From Gammaproteobacteria bacterium (GTDB lineage Bacteria > Pseudomonadota > Gammaproteobacteria > Steroidobacterales > Steroidobacteraceae), in contig JAIBJM010000018.1 of the NCBI GenBank assembly GCA_020029535.1, forward strand, positions 1 to 37,649: a DNA stretch of 37,649 nucleotides. The letters are read 5' to 3'. The notes beneath the pieces are model-generated. The model saw only the letters and a list, made by a program, of their open reading frames with translations. It did no database searches and was not told the DNA's origin. The position numbers and the translations under genes are program-made. Shown piece after piece: positions 13,486 through 22,389 of the stretch. Position 1 is the stretch's first letter, and each line of letters starts with the position of its first letter.

Positions 13486-15936
13486 TCAGAATGACTGCCC
13501 CACCGTGAACTGGAAGCCCTCTGTGCTGTCGCCGAAGCGCGGGTCGCCCGAACGAGCTTCATAGTCGTTCAGCGGCACGGCAAAGCTGAAGCGGAAAATA
13601 CCCAGCCCGGGCGCCAGCCATTGCACCGCAAAACCAGTCGAGCGCTTCAGGTCGCTGGTCCTGAATTTGTAGTCGATCGGCGTCAGCAGATCGCGACCGA
13701 GATACTGGGTGGAGTCGGTCGAGAACACATTGCCCATGTCGTAGAACAGACTGAGACGGGCGCTGCTCCGCCACTTGACGGGCAGCGGCAACAGCAGTTC
13801 GGTGCGCGCCACCGTCAGCAGGTTGCCGCCATAGGGATTGCCGAAATTGTCGCGCGGTCCCAGCGATGACTCGGTGTAGCCACGCACGGTGTCCGGGCCA
13901 CCGGCATACATGCGCTTGTAGGGCGACAACGCCTTGGTATCGCCGAGGCCGGCGCCATAGGCCACCTGCGCACCGAACTGCATGGTCCAGCGACCCCACA
14001 GCGGCAGATAGCTGGTGTACTCGTAATTGGCAGACCAGCTGCGCGCCTTGCTGCCTGGCAGGCCATAGCTCAGGCCCAGGTTGTGCCGCTGGCCGCGATC
14101 GGCGAACAGCCCACGGTTACGCGAATCAAATATCCAGCTGGTATTCACGTCGACGCCGGTGTACTTGGTGCCGAACGCGTAGGTGGACGAACTCACCGTG
14201 GTGCCATCCGACAGCGTGCCGGTCTGGACGGCCTCGCGCACGTAGGGATGGCCGTTGCTGCGCACCCAGTCGATGGCCTGCTGCGCGCTGCTGCCGGCAT
14301 AGGTGAGGAAATCCACGCGCTGCACGACCGCGCCGGCGGTGATGCGCTGGAATTCGGTCACCGGGTAGCCGTACGTGAGGCCCAGCGCAATGTTGCTCGA
14401 CTTGAAATCCGACGACTCGGACACGAACTGCTTGGAATCGCGGTAGCTCAGCGAAATGGTGCGGGCCAGATTGTCGACGGTGCGATATGGATTGGTATGC
14501 GAGAAACTGTAAATCTTGTTGTAGATGCCCGAATCCAGCTGCAACGCGACATTGTTGCCGGAGCCCATGAAGTTGCTGTCGTTGAAGTTGCCGTTCAGCA
14601 GGAAGCCCTGTGAAGCCGAGTAGCCGATGCCACCACCGACGGTGGCGCTGGGACGTTCCTTGACCGTGAAGGTCACGTCCACCAGATCGGGAGTGCCCGG
14701 CACCGGGGTGGTTTCGAAGCTGGCCTCCTCGATGAAGGGCTGCTGTTGCAGGCGCTGCTTGGAGCGTTCCAGCGCCACATTCGACATCAGGCCGCCTTCC
14801 AGCTGGCGCAGTTCGCGGCGCAGTGTCTCGTCGTTGCTGCGTTCGGAGCCCTTGAACTTGATTTCGCGCACATAGACCCGATTGCCCGGCTCGATGAACA
14901 AGGTCAGCGCAACGGTCTTCTTCTCTTCGTCGACCGTCGGCACCGGCTCGACGCGTGCGAAGTAAAAACCTTCCGCACCCAGCCGGTTCTTGATCAGTTC
15001 CTGGGTGGCCGTGATGGCCTGCTGCGAATATGTGTCGCCGGGTTTCATCAGCAGCAGCGGGCGCAGCTGCGCTTCCGGCACCACCGTCAGGTTGCCGGCC
15101 AGCTTCAGCTCGCCCAGCTTGTACACCGCGCCCTCGCTGATGTTGGCGGTGATGAAGATGTCGGTCTTGTCCGGCGCAATCGCCACCTGGACCGAATCCG
15201 TACGGAAATTGGCGTAACCGCGATCGTGGTAGTACTGCTCGATCTTCTCCAGATCGCCCTGCAGCGATTCGCGCGAGTAGCGGTCGTCCTGCCGGTACCA
15301 GGAGCGCCAGTTCGGCGTCTTCAGCGTCAGCGTGTCGAGAATGTCTTCTTCCTTGAAGGCATTGTTGCCGACGATGTTGATCCGCCTGATGCGGGCGCGC
15401 GCGCCTTCCTTGATGTCGACGGCCACGCGCACGCGGTTGTTCGGCAGGTCCTCGACCTTGGTATTCACCTGCACCGCGTACTTGCCGCGGCTGTAATACT
15501 GGTCGGTGAGCGCATGGGTCAGACCCTCGAGCGTCGAGGGATTGAAGGTCTTGCCAGCCGACAGCCCCATCTGGCGCAGCGACTTCTGCAGATCTTCGGT
15601 CTTGATGTCCTTGTTGCCCTTGATCTCGACGCTCTCCAGCGACGGCCGCTCCAGCACCGCCACCACCAGCGTGTTGCCGTCCCGGCGCAGTTCGACATCG
15701 CGGAAGAAGCCGGTGGCGTACAGCGAGCGGACCGACTCGCGCAGGCGCTGCGCGTTCAGCCGGTCACCGATGTTCACCGGCAGATAGTTGAAGACCGTGC
15801 CCGGCGAAATGCGCTGCAGTCCCTCGACCTTGATGTCGCCCACCGTCAATTCCGGATCCGCCAGCTGAGCATGCGCCAGCCACGGCCAGGCCGTCACGGC
15901 CAACATTGTCCATCTCGCGCGGAAATTGATGCGCAT
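13486..15936 (-). CDS. bamA: Outer membrane protein assembly factor BamA
   Basis: BamA is the central Omp85 channel of the BAM complex, which inserts beta-barrel proteins into the outer membrane. The 816-residue precursor has a signal peptide ending AHAQ. Five POTRA domains follow (about residues 25-425), the first containing VGDIKVEGLQRISPGTVFNYLPV. The 16-strand C-terminal barrel has the loop 6 motif VRGYTESSLGPRDNFGNPYGG. The final residue is Phe (FTVGQSF), the usual outer-membrane barrel end. The gene lies between rseP and skp, 23 bases after rseP. The ATG start is followed directly by the signal peptide. Confidence 0.98.
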   Translation of the reverse strand: MRINFRARWTMLAVTAWPWLAHAQLADPELTVGDIKVEGLQRISPGTVFNYLPVNIGDRLNAQRLRESVRSLYATGFFRDVELRRDGNTLVVAVLERPSLESVEIKGNKDIKTEDLQKSLRQMGLSAGKTFNPSTLEGLTHALTDQYYSRGKYAVQVNTKVEDLPNNRVRVAVDIKEGARARIRRINIVGNNAFKEEDILDTLTLKTPNWRSWYRQDDRYSRESLQGDLEKIEQYYHDRGYANFRTDSVQVAIAPDKTDIFITANISEGAVYKLGELKLAGNLTVVPEAQLRPLLLMKPGDTYSQQAITATQELIKNRLGAEGFYFARVEPVPTVDEEKKTVALTLFIEPGNRVYVREIKFKGSERSNDETLRRELRQLEGGLMSNVALERSKQRLQQQPFIEEASFETTPVPGTPDLVDVTFTVKERPSATVGGGIGYSASQGFLLNGNFNDSNFMGSGNNVALQLDSGIYNKIYSFSHTNPYRTVDNLARTISLSYRDSKQFVSESSDFKSSNIALGLTYGYPVTEFQRITAGAVVQRVDFLTYAGSSAQQAIDWVRSNGHPYVREAVQTGTLSDGTTVSSSTYAFGTKYTGVDVNTSWIFDSRNRGLFADRGQRHNLGLSYGLPGSKARSWSANYEYTSYLPLWGRWTMQFGAQVAYGAGLGDTKALSPYKRMYAGGPDTVRGYTESSLGPRDNFGNPYGGNLLTVARTELLLPLPVKWRSSARLSLFYDMGNVFSTDSTQYLGRDLLTPIDYKFRTSDLKRSTGFAVQWLAPGLGIFRFSFAVPLNDYEARSGDPRFGDSTEGFQFTVGQSF

Positions 15937-15959
15937 CCGTTACCAGACCCTTGGGAAAA

Positions 15960-17336
15960 TCAACCGAATTGCCGCACAACGTCGTTGAACAGCGCTATGC
16001 CGAGCAGTAATACCACCAGCATGATACCGACCTGCTGGCCGGCCAGCTGCGCCCGTTCTGACAGCGGGCTGCCCTTCAACCATTCGATGACCTGCATCAC
16101 GATCTGTCCGCCATCGAGGATGGGTATGGGCAGCAGGTTCATGAAGCCCAGCGCCAGGCTGACCAGCACCAGGAACCACAGGAAGGAGCTGACACCGGCC
16201 AGCGCCGACTCACCGGCCATCTGCGCGATGGTCAGTGGCCCGCTGATGTTCTTGAGTGACACCTGGCCGAACAGCATGCGCCACAGCATGCGGGCCTGCA
16301 GCGCGGTCAGCTCCCAGGCGCGATCGCAGGCGCGCACCAGCGCGGCGGCCGGACTCAGCTCGATGTGCCTGAGCATGCCGGGCGGGAAGCGTGCCGATTG
16401 CGGCATGCTGACACGGATCCTGCCGACCAACTGGCCGTCGACCGTCTCGCCCAGGGCCTTGACCTGCACGGTCTGTTCACTGCCAGCACGGCTGATACGC
16501 AGGGCGATGGTTTCATCGGGATGCGTGCGGATCAGCGCGACAATCTGCGTGAAGTCGCTGACCGGTTCGCCATTGACGGCCAGCACCCGATCGCCGGCCA
16601 GCAGGCCGGCACGGGCCGCAGGACCATCGGGTTCGACGTTGCCCAGCACCGGCGGTATCGGCGGCTGCATGAATGGCAGGCCCAGACCCGACAACAGCTG
16701 ATCGGGATCGGACAGGCGACGCCGCTCGGCATCGCTGTCGATGTGCAGCGTCGCCTGCCGTTGGGCGCCACCGCTGCTGCGCAGCTGCAGACTGATCGGC
16801 TCGCCCGAACTGACGCCATCCATCAGCGCCAGCACGACGCCGTCAGCGCCGGAGATGGCCTTGCCATTGATGGCCAGCACCTCATCGCCGCTGCGGACGC
16901 CGGCGCGCTGCGCCAGCGACCCTTCGGGCACCTTGCCGATCAGCGGCCGCACCTCGGTGACGCCCGACACCATCAGCATGCCGGCCAGCACCAGGATGGC
17001 GAACAGGAAATTGAAAGCCGGACCCGCCAGCAGCACCGCGATGCGCTGCCAGTGCGGCTTGCGGGTGAAGGCGCGCGACAGCTGGTCCGGCGGCACCGGA
17101 CCTTCGCGCTCGTCCAGCAGCTTGACGTAGCCACCCAGCGGAATGGCCGCCAGCACGTACTCGGTGCGGTCCGCGCCGGCCACGCGTGTCCACAACGGGC
17201 GACCGAACCCGACCGAGAAGCGCAGCACCTTGAAGCCCAGCCGGCGGGCCACCCAGTAGTGCCCGAATTCGTGCACCGTCACCAGCAGGCAGACGGCGAC
17301 CAGAAAAGCCAGCAGATGCGGCCACGACAGGCTCAA
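15960..17336 (-). CDS. rseP: Site-2 protease RseP
   Basis: RseP is the inner-membrane zinc metalloprotease that cuts anti-sigma-E factor RseA in the envelope stress response and removes leftover signal peptides. The 458-residue protein has the HEFGH zinc motif near residue 22 inside the first membrane segment. Two PDZ domains follow (LIGKVPEGSLAQRAGVRSGDEVLAING and VEPDGPAARAGLLAGDRVLAVNG), then the LLPIPILDGGQ motif carrying the third zinc ligand in a C-terminal membrane segment. The start is a TTG (17334-17336) overlapping the dxr TGA in a TTGA arrangement. No better start is present because the first membrane helix follows at once. Confidence 0.96.
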   Translation of the reverse strand: MSLSWPHLLAFLVAVCLLVTVHEFGHYWVARRLGFKVLRFSVGFGRPLWTRVAGADRTEYVLAAIPLGGYVKLLDEREGPVPPDQLSRAFTRKPHWQRIAVLLAGPAFNFLFAILVLAGMLMVSGVTEVRPLIGKVPEGSLAQRAGVRSGDEVLAINGKAISGADGVVLALMDGVSSGEPISLQLRSSGGAQRQATLHIDSDAERRRLSDPDQLLSGLGLPFMQPPIPPVLGNVEPDGPAARAGLLAGDRVLAVNGEPVSDFTQIVALIRTHPDETIALRISRAGSEQTVQVKALGETVDGQLVGRIRVSMPQSARFPPGMLRHIELSPAAALVRACDRAWELTALQARMLWRMLFGQVSLKNISGPLTIAQMAGESALAGVSSFLWFLVLVSLALGFMNLLPIPILDGGQIVMQVIEWLKGSPLSERAQLAGQQVGIMLVVLLLGIALFNDVVRQFG

Positions 17337-18535
17337 GCCGAAGTCCTCAGGCGCCCGGACACGTAGCGCTGCAGCGCGATGCGGGCGTGGTGACGGGCCT
17401 GCCCGTCGGCGGCCATGACTGACTGCAAATCCTCCACCATCCCGCCCGCGAAGTTATCCATGACCGCTTCAATGACTGCCGGAATATCCCCGAAGTTCAA
17501 CTGCTTGTCGAGAAACGCCCGCACTGCGACTTCATCGGCGGCATTCAGCCAGCAGGGCGCCAGGCCGCCGCTGCGCGCCGCCGCTTCGGCCAGGCGCAGG
17601 GCCGGGAATCGCACCGGATCGGGTTTGCGGAAATCAAGGCGGGCTGCCTGGATCAGATCGAGAAATTCCACGCCAGCGGCGATGCGCGCCGGCCAGGCCA
17701 GCGCCTGGGCAATGGGCGTGCGCATGTCCGGCGAGCCCAGCTGCGCCAGCGTCGAGCCATCGACATACTCGACCAGCGAATGGACAATGCTTTGCGGATG
17801 CACCACCACCTGGATGGCATCCACCGGCATGGCGAACAGCACGGCGGCCTCGATCAGCTCCAGGCCCTTGTTCATCAGCGAAGCCGAGTCCACCGAAATC
17901 TTCGGACCCATGTTCCAGCGCGGATGCGCGCAGGCCTGCTCGCGTGTCGCGCCGGCCAGCGCCGCCGCTGGCCAGTCGAGGAAGGGACCACCCGAGGCGG
18001 TCAGCAGCAACCGGCGCACCCCGGCGGGCCGCTCACCGGCGCGCCAGTCCGGCGGCAGGCACTGGAAGATGGCGTTGTGTTCGCTATCGATGGGAATCAG
18101 CACGCCGCCACCGCTGCGCACCGCGGCCAGCAGCAGCGGCCCCGCCATCACCACCGATTCCTTGTTGGCCAGCAGCAGCCGCTTGCCCGCCTGCGCGGCG
18201 GCCAGCGTGGAGCGCAGACCGGCGGCGCCGCTGATCGCGGCCATCACCACCGGCGCCTCGCTGTCGGCGGCCAGCGCTTCCAGCGCCGACTCGCCTTCCA
18301 GCACTTCGGTATCGCAATGTGCAGCCGCCAGCGTCTGGCGCAGCGTCGCAGCGGCCTGGGGGTCGGTCAGCGCCACGCGCAAAGGCTGCCAGCGCAGACA
18401 CTGTTCCGCCAGCAGCACATGGTTGCGGTGCGCAGCCAGCGATATCACCCGATAGCGGTCCGGATGCCGTGACAGCACGTCCAGCGTGTTGCAGCCCACG
18501 CTGCCGGTGGCGCCCAGCACGCTGACGCCGATCAC
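17333..18535 (-). CDS. dxr: 1-deoxy-D-xylulose-5-phosphate reductoisomerase
   Basis: Dxr (IspC) converts 1-deoxyxylulose 5-phosphate to methylerythritol 4-phosphate with NADPH, the committed step of the MEP isoprenoid pathway. That pathway also feeds undecaprenyl phosphate made by the neighbouring uppS. The start is GTG 18533-18535, where the protein begins IGVSVLGATGSVGCNTLDVL with the NADPH-binding GATGSVG. The product has 400 residues, close to E. coli Dxr. Other marks are LLANKESVVMAG, PIDSEHNAIFQCL, TASGGPF and the metal-site region NMGPKISVDSASLMNKGLE. The open frame runs much further upstream inside cdsA, but that is not real. The start overlaps the cdsA TGA (GTGA). Confidence 0.96.
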   Translation of the reverse strand: MIGVSVLGATGSVGCNTLDVLSRHPDRYRVISLAAHRNHVLLAEQCLRWQPLRVALTDPQAAATLRQTLAAAHCDTEVLEGESALEALAADSEAPVVMAAISGAAGLRSTLAAAQAGKRLLLANKESVVMAGPLLLAAVRSGGGVLIPIDSEHNAIFQCLPPDWRAGERPAGVRRLLLTASGGPFLDWPAAALAGATREQACAHPRWNMGPKISVDSASLMNKGLELIEAAVLFAMPVDAIQVVVHPQSIVHSLVEYVDGSTLAQLGSPDMRTPIAQALAWPARIAAGVEFLDLIQAARLDFRKPDPVRFPALRLAEAAARSGGLAPCWLNAADEVAVRAFLDKQLNFGDIPAVIEAVMDNFAGGMVEDLQSVMAADGQARHHARIALQRYVSGRLRTSA

Positions 18536-19332
18536 GCGCCCACTCCCAGCCAGCCCAGGCCCAGCGCCAGCAACGGAACAGCGGCAGTCACGCTGTCGAT
18601 GCGATCCAGCACTCCACCGTGACCCGGAAACAGGCGGCCACTGTCCTTCAGGCCCTGCGTGCGTTTCAGCAGGCTCTCGGTCAGATCGCCCACCACCGAC
18701 AGCAATCCTGCTGCCAGACAAAGCGGAATGAAATAGCGCGGATTCATCGCGAACCACCAGGCACCCAGTCCGGCGAATGCCATCGCCAGCACCATACCAC
18801 CCAGCAGTCCCTCCCAGGTCTTGCCCGGGGAAATGCGCGGTGCCAGTTTGATGCGGCCGAACAGACGGCCGCAGAAGAACCCCCCGGTGTCCACCATCAC
18901 CGGCAGCGCCAGCACGAATACGGTCCACTCGAAGCCGCGGAACCAGGTGGTGCCCATGCGCACCAGCGCCAGCCAGGTGGGCACCAGCGCCATCACCCCG
19001 GCCGTTGCTGCCAACCAGGCCGGCACGCGCTGCGGCGCCAGCAGCAGATACAGGAAGGCCGCGCACCACCACAGCGTTGCCAGCCACATCAGCTGCGTGA
19101 AATCGGTGGTCGACCACTGCCACTGGCGGCACGCCAGCGCCAGCGCTGTCACCGCGACTACGTACGCCAGCCTGGCGGCACCGTCAAAGCGGCAGAAGAC
19201 CGCCCACTCCCAGGCTCCGGCCAGCACGAACAGCCCGAGCACCACGCTGATCAGCAGGTCGCTGCCCATAGCCAGCGCCGCCCCCAGCAGCACGCTGATG
19301 ACCAGTGCGGTGATGAGGCGGGCGCGCATCAT
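18532..19332 (-). CDS. cdsA: Phosphatidate cytidylyltransferase
   Basis: CdsA makes CDP-diacylglycerol from phosphatidic acid and CTP in the inner membrane, the branch point of phospholipid synthesis. The 266-residue protein is mostly hydrophobic helices, with the first from about residue 5. The family signature is near the C-terminus: LKRTQGLKDSGRLFPGHGGV followed by LDRID, with the essential KD, PGHGG and DR residues. The upstream LFGRIKLAPRISPGKTWEG segment is also typical. Two ATG codons stand in tandem at the start. I take the first (19330-19332), which overlaps the uppS stop. Confidence 0.95.
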   Translation of the reverse strand: MMRARLITALVISVLLGAALAMGSDLLISVVLGLFVLAGAWEWAVFCRFDGAARLAYVVAVTALALACRQWQWSTTDFTQLMWLATLWWCAAFLYLLLAPQRVPAWLAATAGVMALVPTWLALVRMGTTWFRGFEWTVFVLALPVMVDTGGFFCGRLFGRIKLAPRISPGKTWEGLLGGMVLAMAFAGLGAWWFAMNPRYFIPLCLAAGLLSVVGDLTESLLKRTQGLKDSGRLFPGHGGVLDRIDSVTAAVPLLALGLGWLGVGA

Positions 19333-20066
19333 TTAGGAGCCTGTTGCTCAGCGGTCAGACCGAAGCGGCGCTGCCGTGAAGCGTAGTGCTGCAGGGCGCG
19401 CTCGAAGGCCGGCGCATCGAAATCGGGCCACAGCACGTCGGTGAAATACAGTTCGGTATAGGCCAGGTTCCACAGCAGGAAGTTGCTGAGGCGCTGTTCG
19501 CCTCCGGTGCGGATGAACAGATCGGGCTCGGGCAGTCCGGCCAGCGACACGGCTGCGGCAAAGCGCGCCTCATCGATGGCCGCAGGCTCCAGCTCACCGC
19601 GCTGGCAGGCCGCAGCAAGCGCGCGCGCCGCCAGCACGATGTCGCTGCGCCCACCGTAGCTGACCGCAATCTGCAGCTGCAGTCCATCGTTGGCGGCCGT
19701 GCTGCTCTCGGCCTCGGCCATGCGCTGACACAGCGCCGCCCCCAGGGATTGCCGGTCGCCGATGAAATGCATGCGTACCCGATTCTGCTGCAGGTTGGGC
19801 AGTTCCACCGCCAGCGCGTCGAGGAACAAGTCCATCAGATGGCCCACTTCTTCGGGCGGCCGCCGCCAGTTTTCGCTGCTGAAGGCGAATAGCGTCAGGG
19901 CCGCGACGCCCTGCCGGCGGCACTGGCCGATGATGGTGCGTACCGGTTCAATGCCGGCCTGGTGACCGGCCGAGCGCGGCAATCCGCGGGCTGCGGCCCA
20001 GCGGCCGTTGCCATCCATGATCACGGCGATATGGCGCGGCAACAAGGCTTGAGTGCCAGTCTGCAC
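19329..20066 (-). CDS. uppS: Undecaprenyl diphosphate synthase (cis-prenyltransferase)
   Basis: UppS adds eight isopentenyl units in cis to farnesyl diphosphate, giving the C55 carrier used for peptidoglycan and O-antigen. I place the start at GTG 20064-20066, five bases after the frr stop. The product is 245 residues and begins QTGTQALLPRHIAVIMDGNGRWA, with the catalytic Asp in MDGNGRWA. Further conserved segments are LTLFAFSSENWRRP, AVSYGGRSDI, and the diphosphate-binding EPDLFIRTGGEQRLSNFLLWNLAYTEL region. The open frame extends 170 codons upstream through frr, which is an artefact of high G+C. Confidence 0.95.
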   Translation of the reverse strand: MQTGTQALLPRHIAVIMDGNGRWAAARGLPRSAGHQAGIEPVRTIIGQCRRQGVAALTLFAFSSENWRRPPEEVGHLMDLFLDALAVELPNLQQNRVRMHFIGDRQSLGAALCQRMAEAESSTAANDGLQLQIAVSYGGRSDIVLAARALAAACQRGELEPAAIDEARFAAAVSLAGLPEPDLFIRTGGEQRLSNFLLWNLAYTELYFTDVLWPDFDAPAFERALQHYASRQRRFGLTAEQQAPK

Positions 20067-20071
20067 AGTGC

Positions 20072-20629
20072 CTAGACCTGCAGGATCTCTTTCTCCTTGG
20101 CCGCCAGCAGTTGATCGATCTCGGCGACATGCCTGTCGGTCAGCTTCTGGATCTCTTCCTGCGCCTTGCGCTCGTCGTCCTGCGAAATCATCTTTTCCTT
20201 GAGCATTTCCTTGATGTCGCTCAGCACATCGCGACGCACATTGCGCACGCTGACGCGGGCGCTCTCGGCGTCCTGCTTTACCACCTTGGTGATGTCGCGG
20301 CGGCGCTCTTCGGTCAGCGGCGGCAGCGGAATGCGGATCACCATGCCGGCGGTCATTGGCGTCAGCCCGAGATCCGACTTGAAGATGGCCTTTTCGATGG
20401 CCTGCACCATGGATTTTTCCCAGGGCGAGACCACCAGCGTGCGCGCATCCTCCACGCTGATGTTGGCCACCTGTTGCAGCGGCATGTCGGAGCCGTAGTA
20501 ATCCACCTTGAGGTGCTCGACCAGGCTGGGATGGGCGCGCCCGGTGCGCAGCTTCTTCAGATCGGTCTGGAAGTTCTGCACGCATTTCTGCATGCGCGCG
20601 GTGGCGTCTTTGCGGATGTCATCAAGCAT
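20072..20629 (-). CDS. frr: Ribosome recycling factor
   Basis: RRF splits post-termination ribosomes together with EF-G. The protein has 185 residues, the normal length. It has the family opening MLDDIRKDATARMQKCVQNFQTDL, the KLRTGRAHPSL motif at the hinge, and a conserved PPLTEERRRDITKVVKQDAESARVSVRNVRRD block in the long three-helix bundle. It lies 27 bases downstream of pyrH and is followed closely by uppS. The order pyrH-frr-uppS-cdsA-dxr differs from E. coli, where dxr precedes uppS, and resembles Pseudomonas. Confidence 0.98.
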   Translation of the reverse strand: MLDDIRKDATARMQKCVQNFQTDLKKLRTGRAHPSLVEHLKVDYYGSDMPLQQVANISVEDARTLVVSPWEKSMVQAIEKAIFKSDLGLTPMTAGMVIRIPLPPLTEERRRDITKVVKQDAESARVSVRNVRRDVLSDIKEMLKEKMISQDDERKAQEEIQKLTDRHVAEIDQLLAAKEKEILQV

Positions 20630-20656
20630 GATTTGGTTCCTGCGCGGCTCGCGTCC

Positions 20657-21385
20657 TCAGTTGGTGACCAGCGTGCCAACATTCTCGCCGCGCATGATGC
20701 GCAGCAGATCACCGTCGCTGTTCAGATTGAATACCCGCAATGGCAGGCGGTGATCGCGGCACATCACGATGGCGGTGGCGTCCATGACATTGAGCCGTTC
20801 GGCCAGCACCTGATCGAAAGTCAGCCGCGGATAATGCCTGGCCTGCGGATTGCGCAGCGGATCGTCACTGTAGATGCCATTGACCTTGGTGGCCTTCAGC
20901 AGCAGGTTGGCCTCGATCTCGATGGCGCGCAGGCTGGCCGCCGTGTCGGTGGTAAAAAACGGATTACCGGTGCCGGCGGCGCAGATCACCATGCGCCCCT
21001 TCTCGAGATGCCGCACCGCACGCCGGCGGATGTAATCCTCACACACCTCATTGATGCGGATCGCCGACATGACACGCGCATGCACATTCAGTGACTCCAG
21101 CGCATCCTGCATCGCCAGCGCGTTCATGACGGTGGCCAGCATGCCCATCTGGTCGGCGCTGACGCGGTCCATGCCGGCACGGGCCAATCCGGCGCCGCGG
21201 AACAGATTGCCGCCGCCGACCACCACCGCCACCTGATGACCCAGCGCCTGCACATCGCGCAATTCGCCAGCGACCCGCTTGAGCATCAGCGGATCGATGC
21301 CGTAATCGGCACTGCCCATCAGCGCCTCACCGGACAGCTTGACGAGAATCCTGCTCTGCTTCGGCGCTTCCGTACTGCTGTTCAT
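20657..21385 (-). CDS. pyrH: Uridylate (UMP) kinase
   Basis: PyrH phosphorylates UMP to UDP and is an allosteric hexamer of the amino acid kinase family, unrelated to eukaryotic UMP kinases. It has 242 residues. Marks are [13 protein letters not shown] at the N-terminus, [33 protein letters not shown] and [17 protein letters not shown]. It is the first gene after the tsf terminator, so it probably heads the long minus-strand cluster, although I could not identify a convincing sigma-70 promoter in the 77-base gap before it. Read-through of the terminator may also supply it. Confidence 0.98.
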   Translation of the reverse strand: MNSSTEAPKQSRILVKLSGEALMGSADYGIDPLMLKRVAGELRDVQALGHQVAVVVGGGNLFRGAGLARAGMDRVSADQMGMLATVMNALAMQDALESLNVHARVMSAIRINEVCEDYIRRRAVRHLEKGRMVICAAGTGNPFFTTDTAASLRAIEIEANLLLKATKVNGIYSDDPLRNPQARHYPRLTFDQVLAERLNVMDATAIVMCRDHRLPLRVFNLNSDGDLLRIMRGENVGTLVTN

Positions 21386-21413
21386 GCCTGTACCCCGTCC
21401 TGTCAGTCTGCCA

Positions 21414-21441
21414 TAAAAAAAACCCCGCCAGCGGCGGGGTT
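21414..21441 (-). terminator. Intrinsic terminator after tsf
   Basis: Read on the minus strand, a 9-base-pair stem AACCCCGCC/GGCGGGGTT (21421-21441) with a 3-base loop is followed by a run of T residues (complement of the A run at 21414-21420). The hairpin starts 21 bases past the tsf stop. This is a textbook rho-independent terminator, and it separates the rpsB-tsf operon from pyrH. Confidence 0.93.
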
Positions 21442-21462
21442 CTATCTGTCAATGCACCGGAA

Positions 21463-22365
21463 TCAGCTCCGGGCACGAGCCGCGTTGACCTGGGCCTGGA
21501 CCTCGGCGATGTAGTCCTCCTGCTTCTTCTCGATGCCGGCGCCCACTTCGTAGCGCTGGAAGGCCGTCACTTTCGCGCCGGCAGCCTTCAGCAGCTGTTC
21601 GACGCTCTGCTTGTCGTCGCGGATGAACGGCTGCCTGTACAGCGTCTGTTCATCGAACACCTTGCGCACCTTGCCATCGACGATCTTCACCAGCACCTGT
21701 TCGGGCTTGTTCTGGTTCTTCGGATCGAGCCTGGCCTGCTCCACCGCGATGGCGCGTTCGCGCTCAAGCTCGGCGGCCGGCACGTCGCTGCCATCGAGGA
21801 AGCGAGGATTGGCCGCCGCAATCTGCATGGCAAGATCGCGGGCCAGCGCGGCGTCACCGCCTTCGATGGCCACCAGCACACCGATGCGGGTGCCATGGGT
21901 GTAGCTGCCCAGCAGACCGCTGCCAGACAGGAAGACATTGCGTCGTACCGAGATGTTCTCGCCGATCTTGGCGATCAGCGTGCGACGGCGCTCATCGACG
22001 GTAGTGCCACCCGCCAGCGCGCTGGACTGCAGCGGCTCGAGTTCGCTGAGCCGGCCAGCCAGCGCGGCCTGCGCCACATCGGCGGCAAACCGCTGGAACT
22101 CCTGCTCGCGGGCCACGAAATCGGTTTCGCAGTTGACCTCGACCATGGCCGCCGAACGCCCGTCCGGCGCGGCGGCAACGACGATCACGCCTTCGGCGGC
22201 GACCCGTGCCGCCTTCTTGTCGGCCTTGGCCAGGCCCTGCTTGCGCATCAATTCAGCGGCCGCATCCAGGTCGCCAGCGGTTTCCACCAGCGCCCTCTTG
22301 CATTCCATCATTCCGGCGCCGGTGCGTTCCCGCAGTTGACGCACAACATCAGCAGTAACTGTCAC
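21463..22365 (-). CDS. tsf: Elongation factor Ts
   Basis: EF-Ts recycles EF-Tu by releasing GDP. The 300-residue protein has the N-terminal UBA-like domain (VVRQLRERTGAGMMECKRALVET) and the core motif VEVNCETDFVAR. A dimerisation/coiled-coil part and the C-terminal RYEVGAGIEKKQEDYIAEV end follow. The start is GTG (22363-22365) with a GAGGAG Shine-Dalgarno about 8 bases upstream. It lies 24 bases after rpsB, in the near-universal rpsB-tsf operon, and is followed by a strong terminator. Confidence 0.98.
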   Translation of the reverse strand: MTVTADVVRQLRERTGAGMMECKRALVETAGDLDAAAELMRKQGLAKADKKAARVAAEGVIVVAAAPDGRSAAMVEVNCETDFVAREQEFQRFAADVAQAALAGRLSELEPLQSSALAGGTTVDERRRTLIAKIGENISVRRNVFLSGSGLLGSYTHGTRIGVLVAIEGGDAALARDLAMQIAAANPRFLDGSDVPAAELERERAIAVEQARLDPKNQNKPEQVLVKIVDGKVRKVFDEQTLYRQPFIRDDKQSVEQLLKAAGAKVTAFQRYEVGAGIEKKQEDYIAEVQAQVNAARARS

Positions 22366-22389
22366 TGATCCGCTCCTCGGAAATATTGC

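Noticed and set aside
14746-16701. A 651-codon open frame on the plus strand, opposite bamA and rseP
   Set aside because: It spans two well-supported genes on the other strand, has a low-complexity composition and shows no domain; a shadow frame.
20067-20585. Upstream extension of uppS through frr
   Set aside because: The extra residues are an off-frame reading of frr. UppS family similarity begins only after the GTG at 20066.
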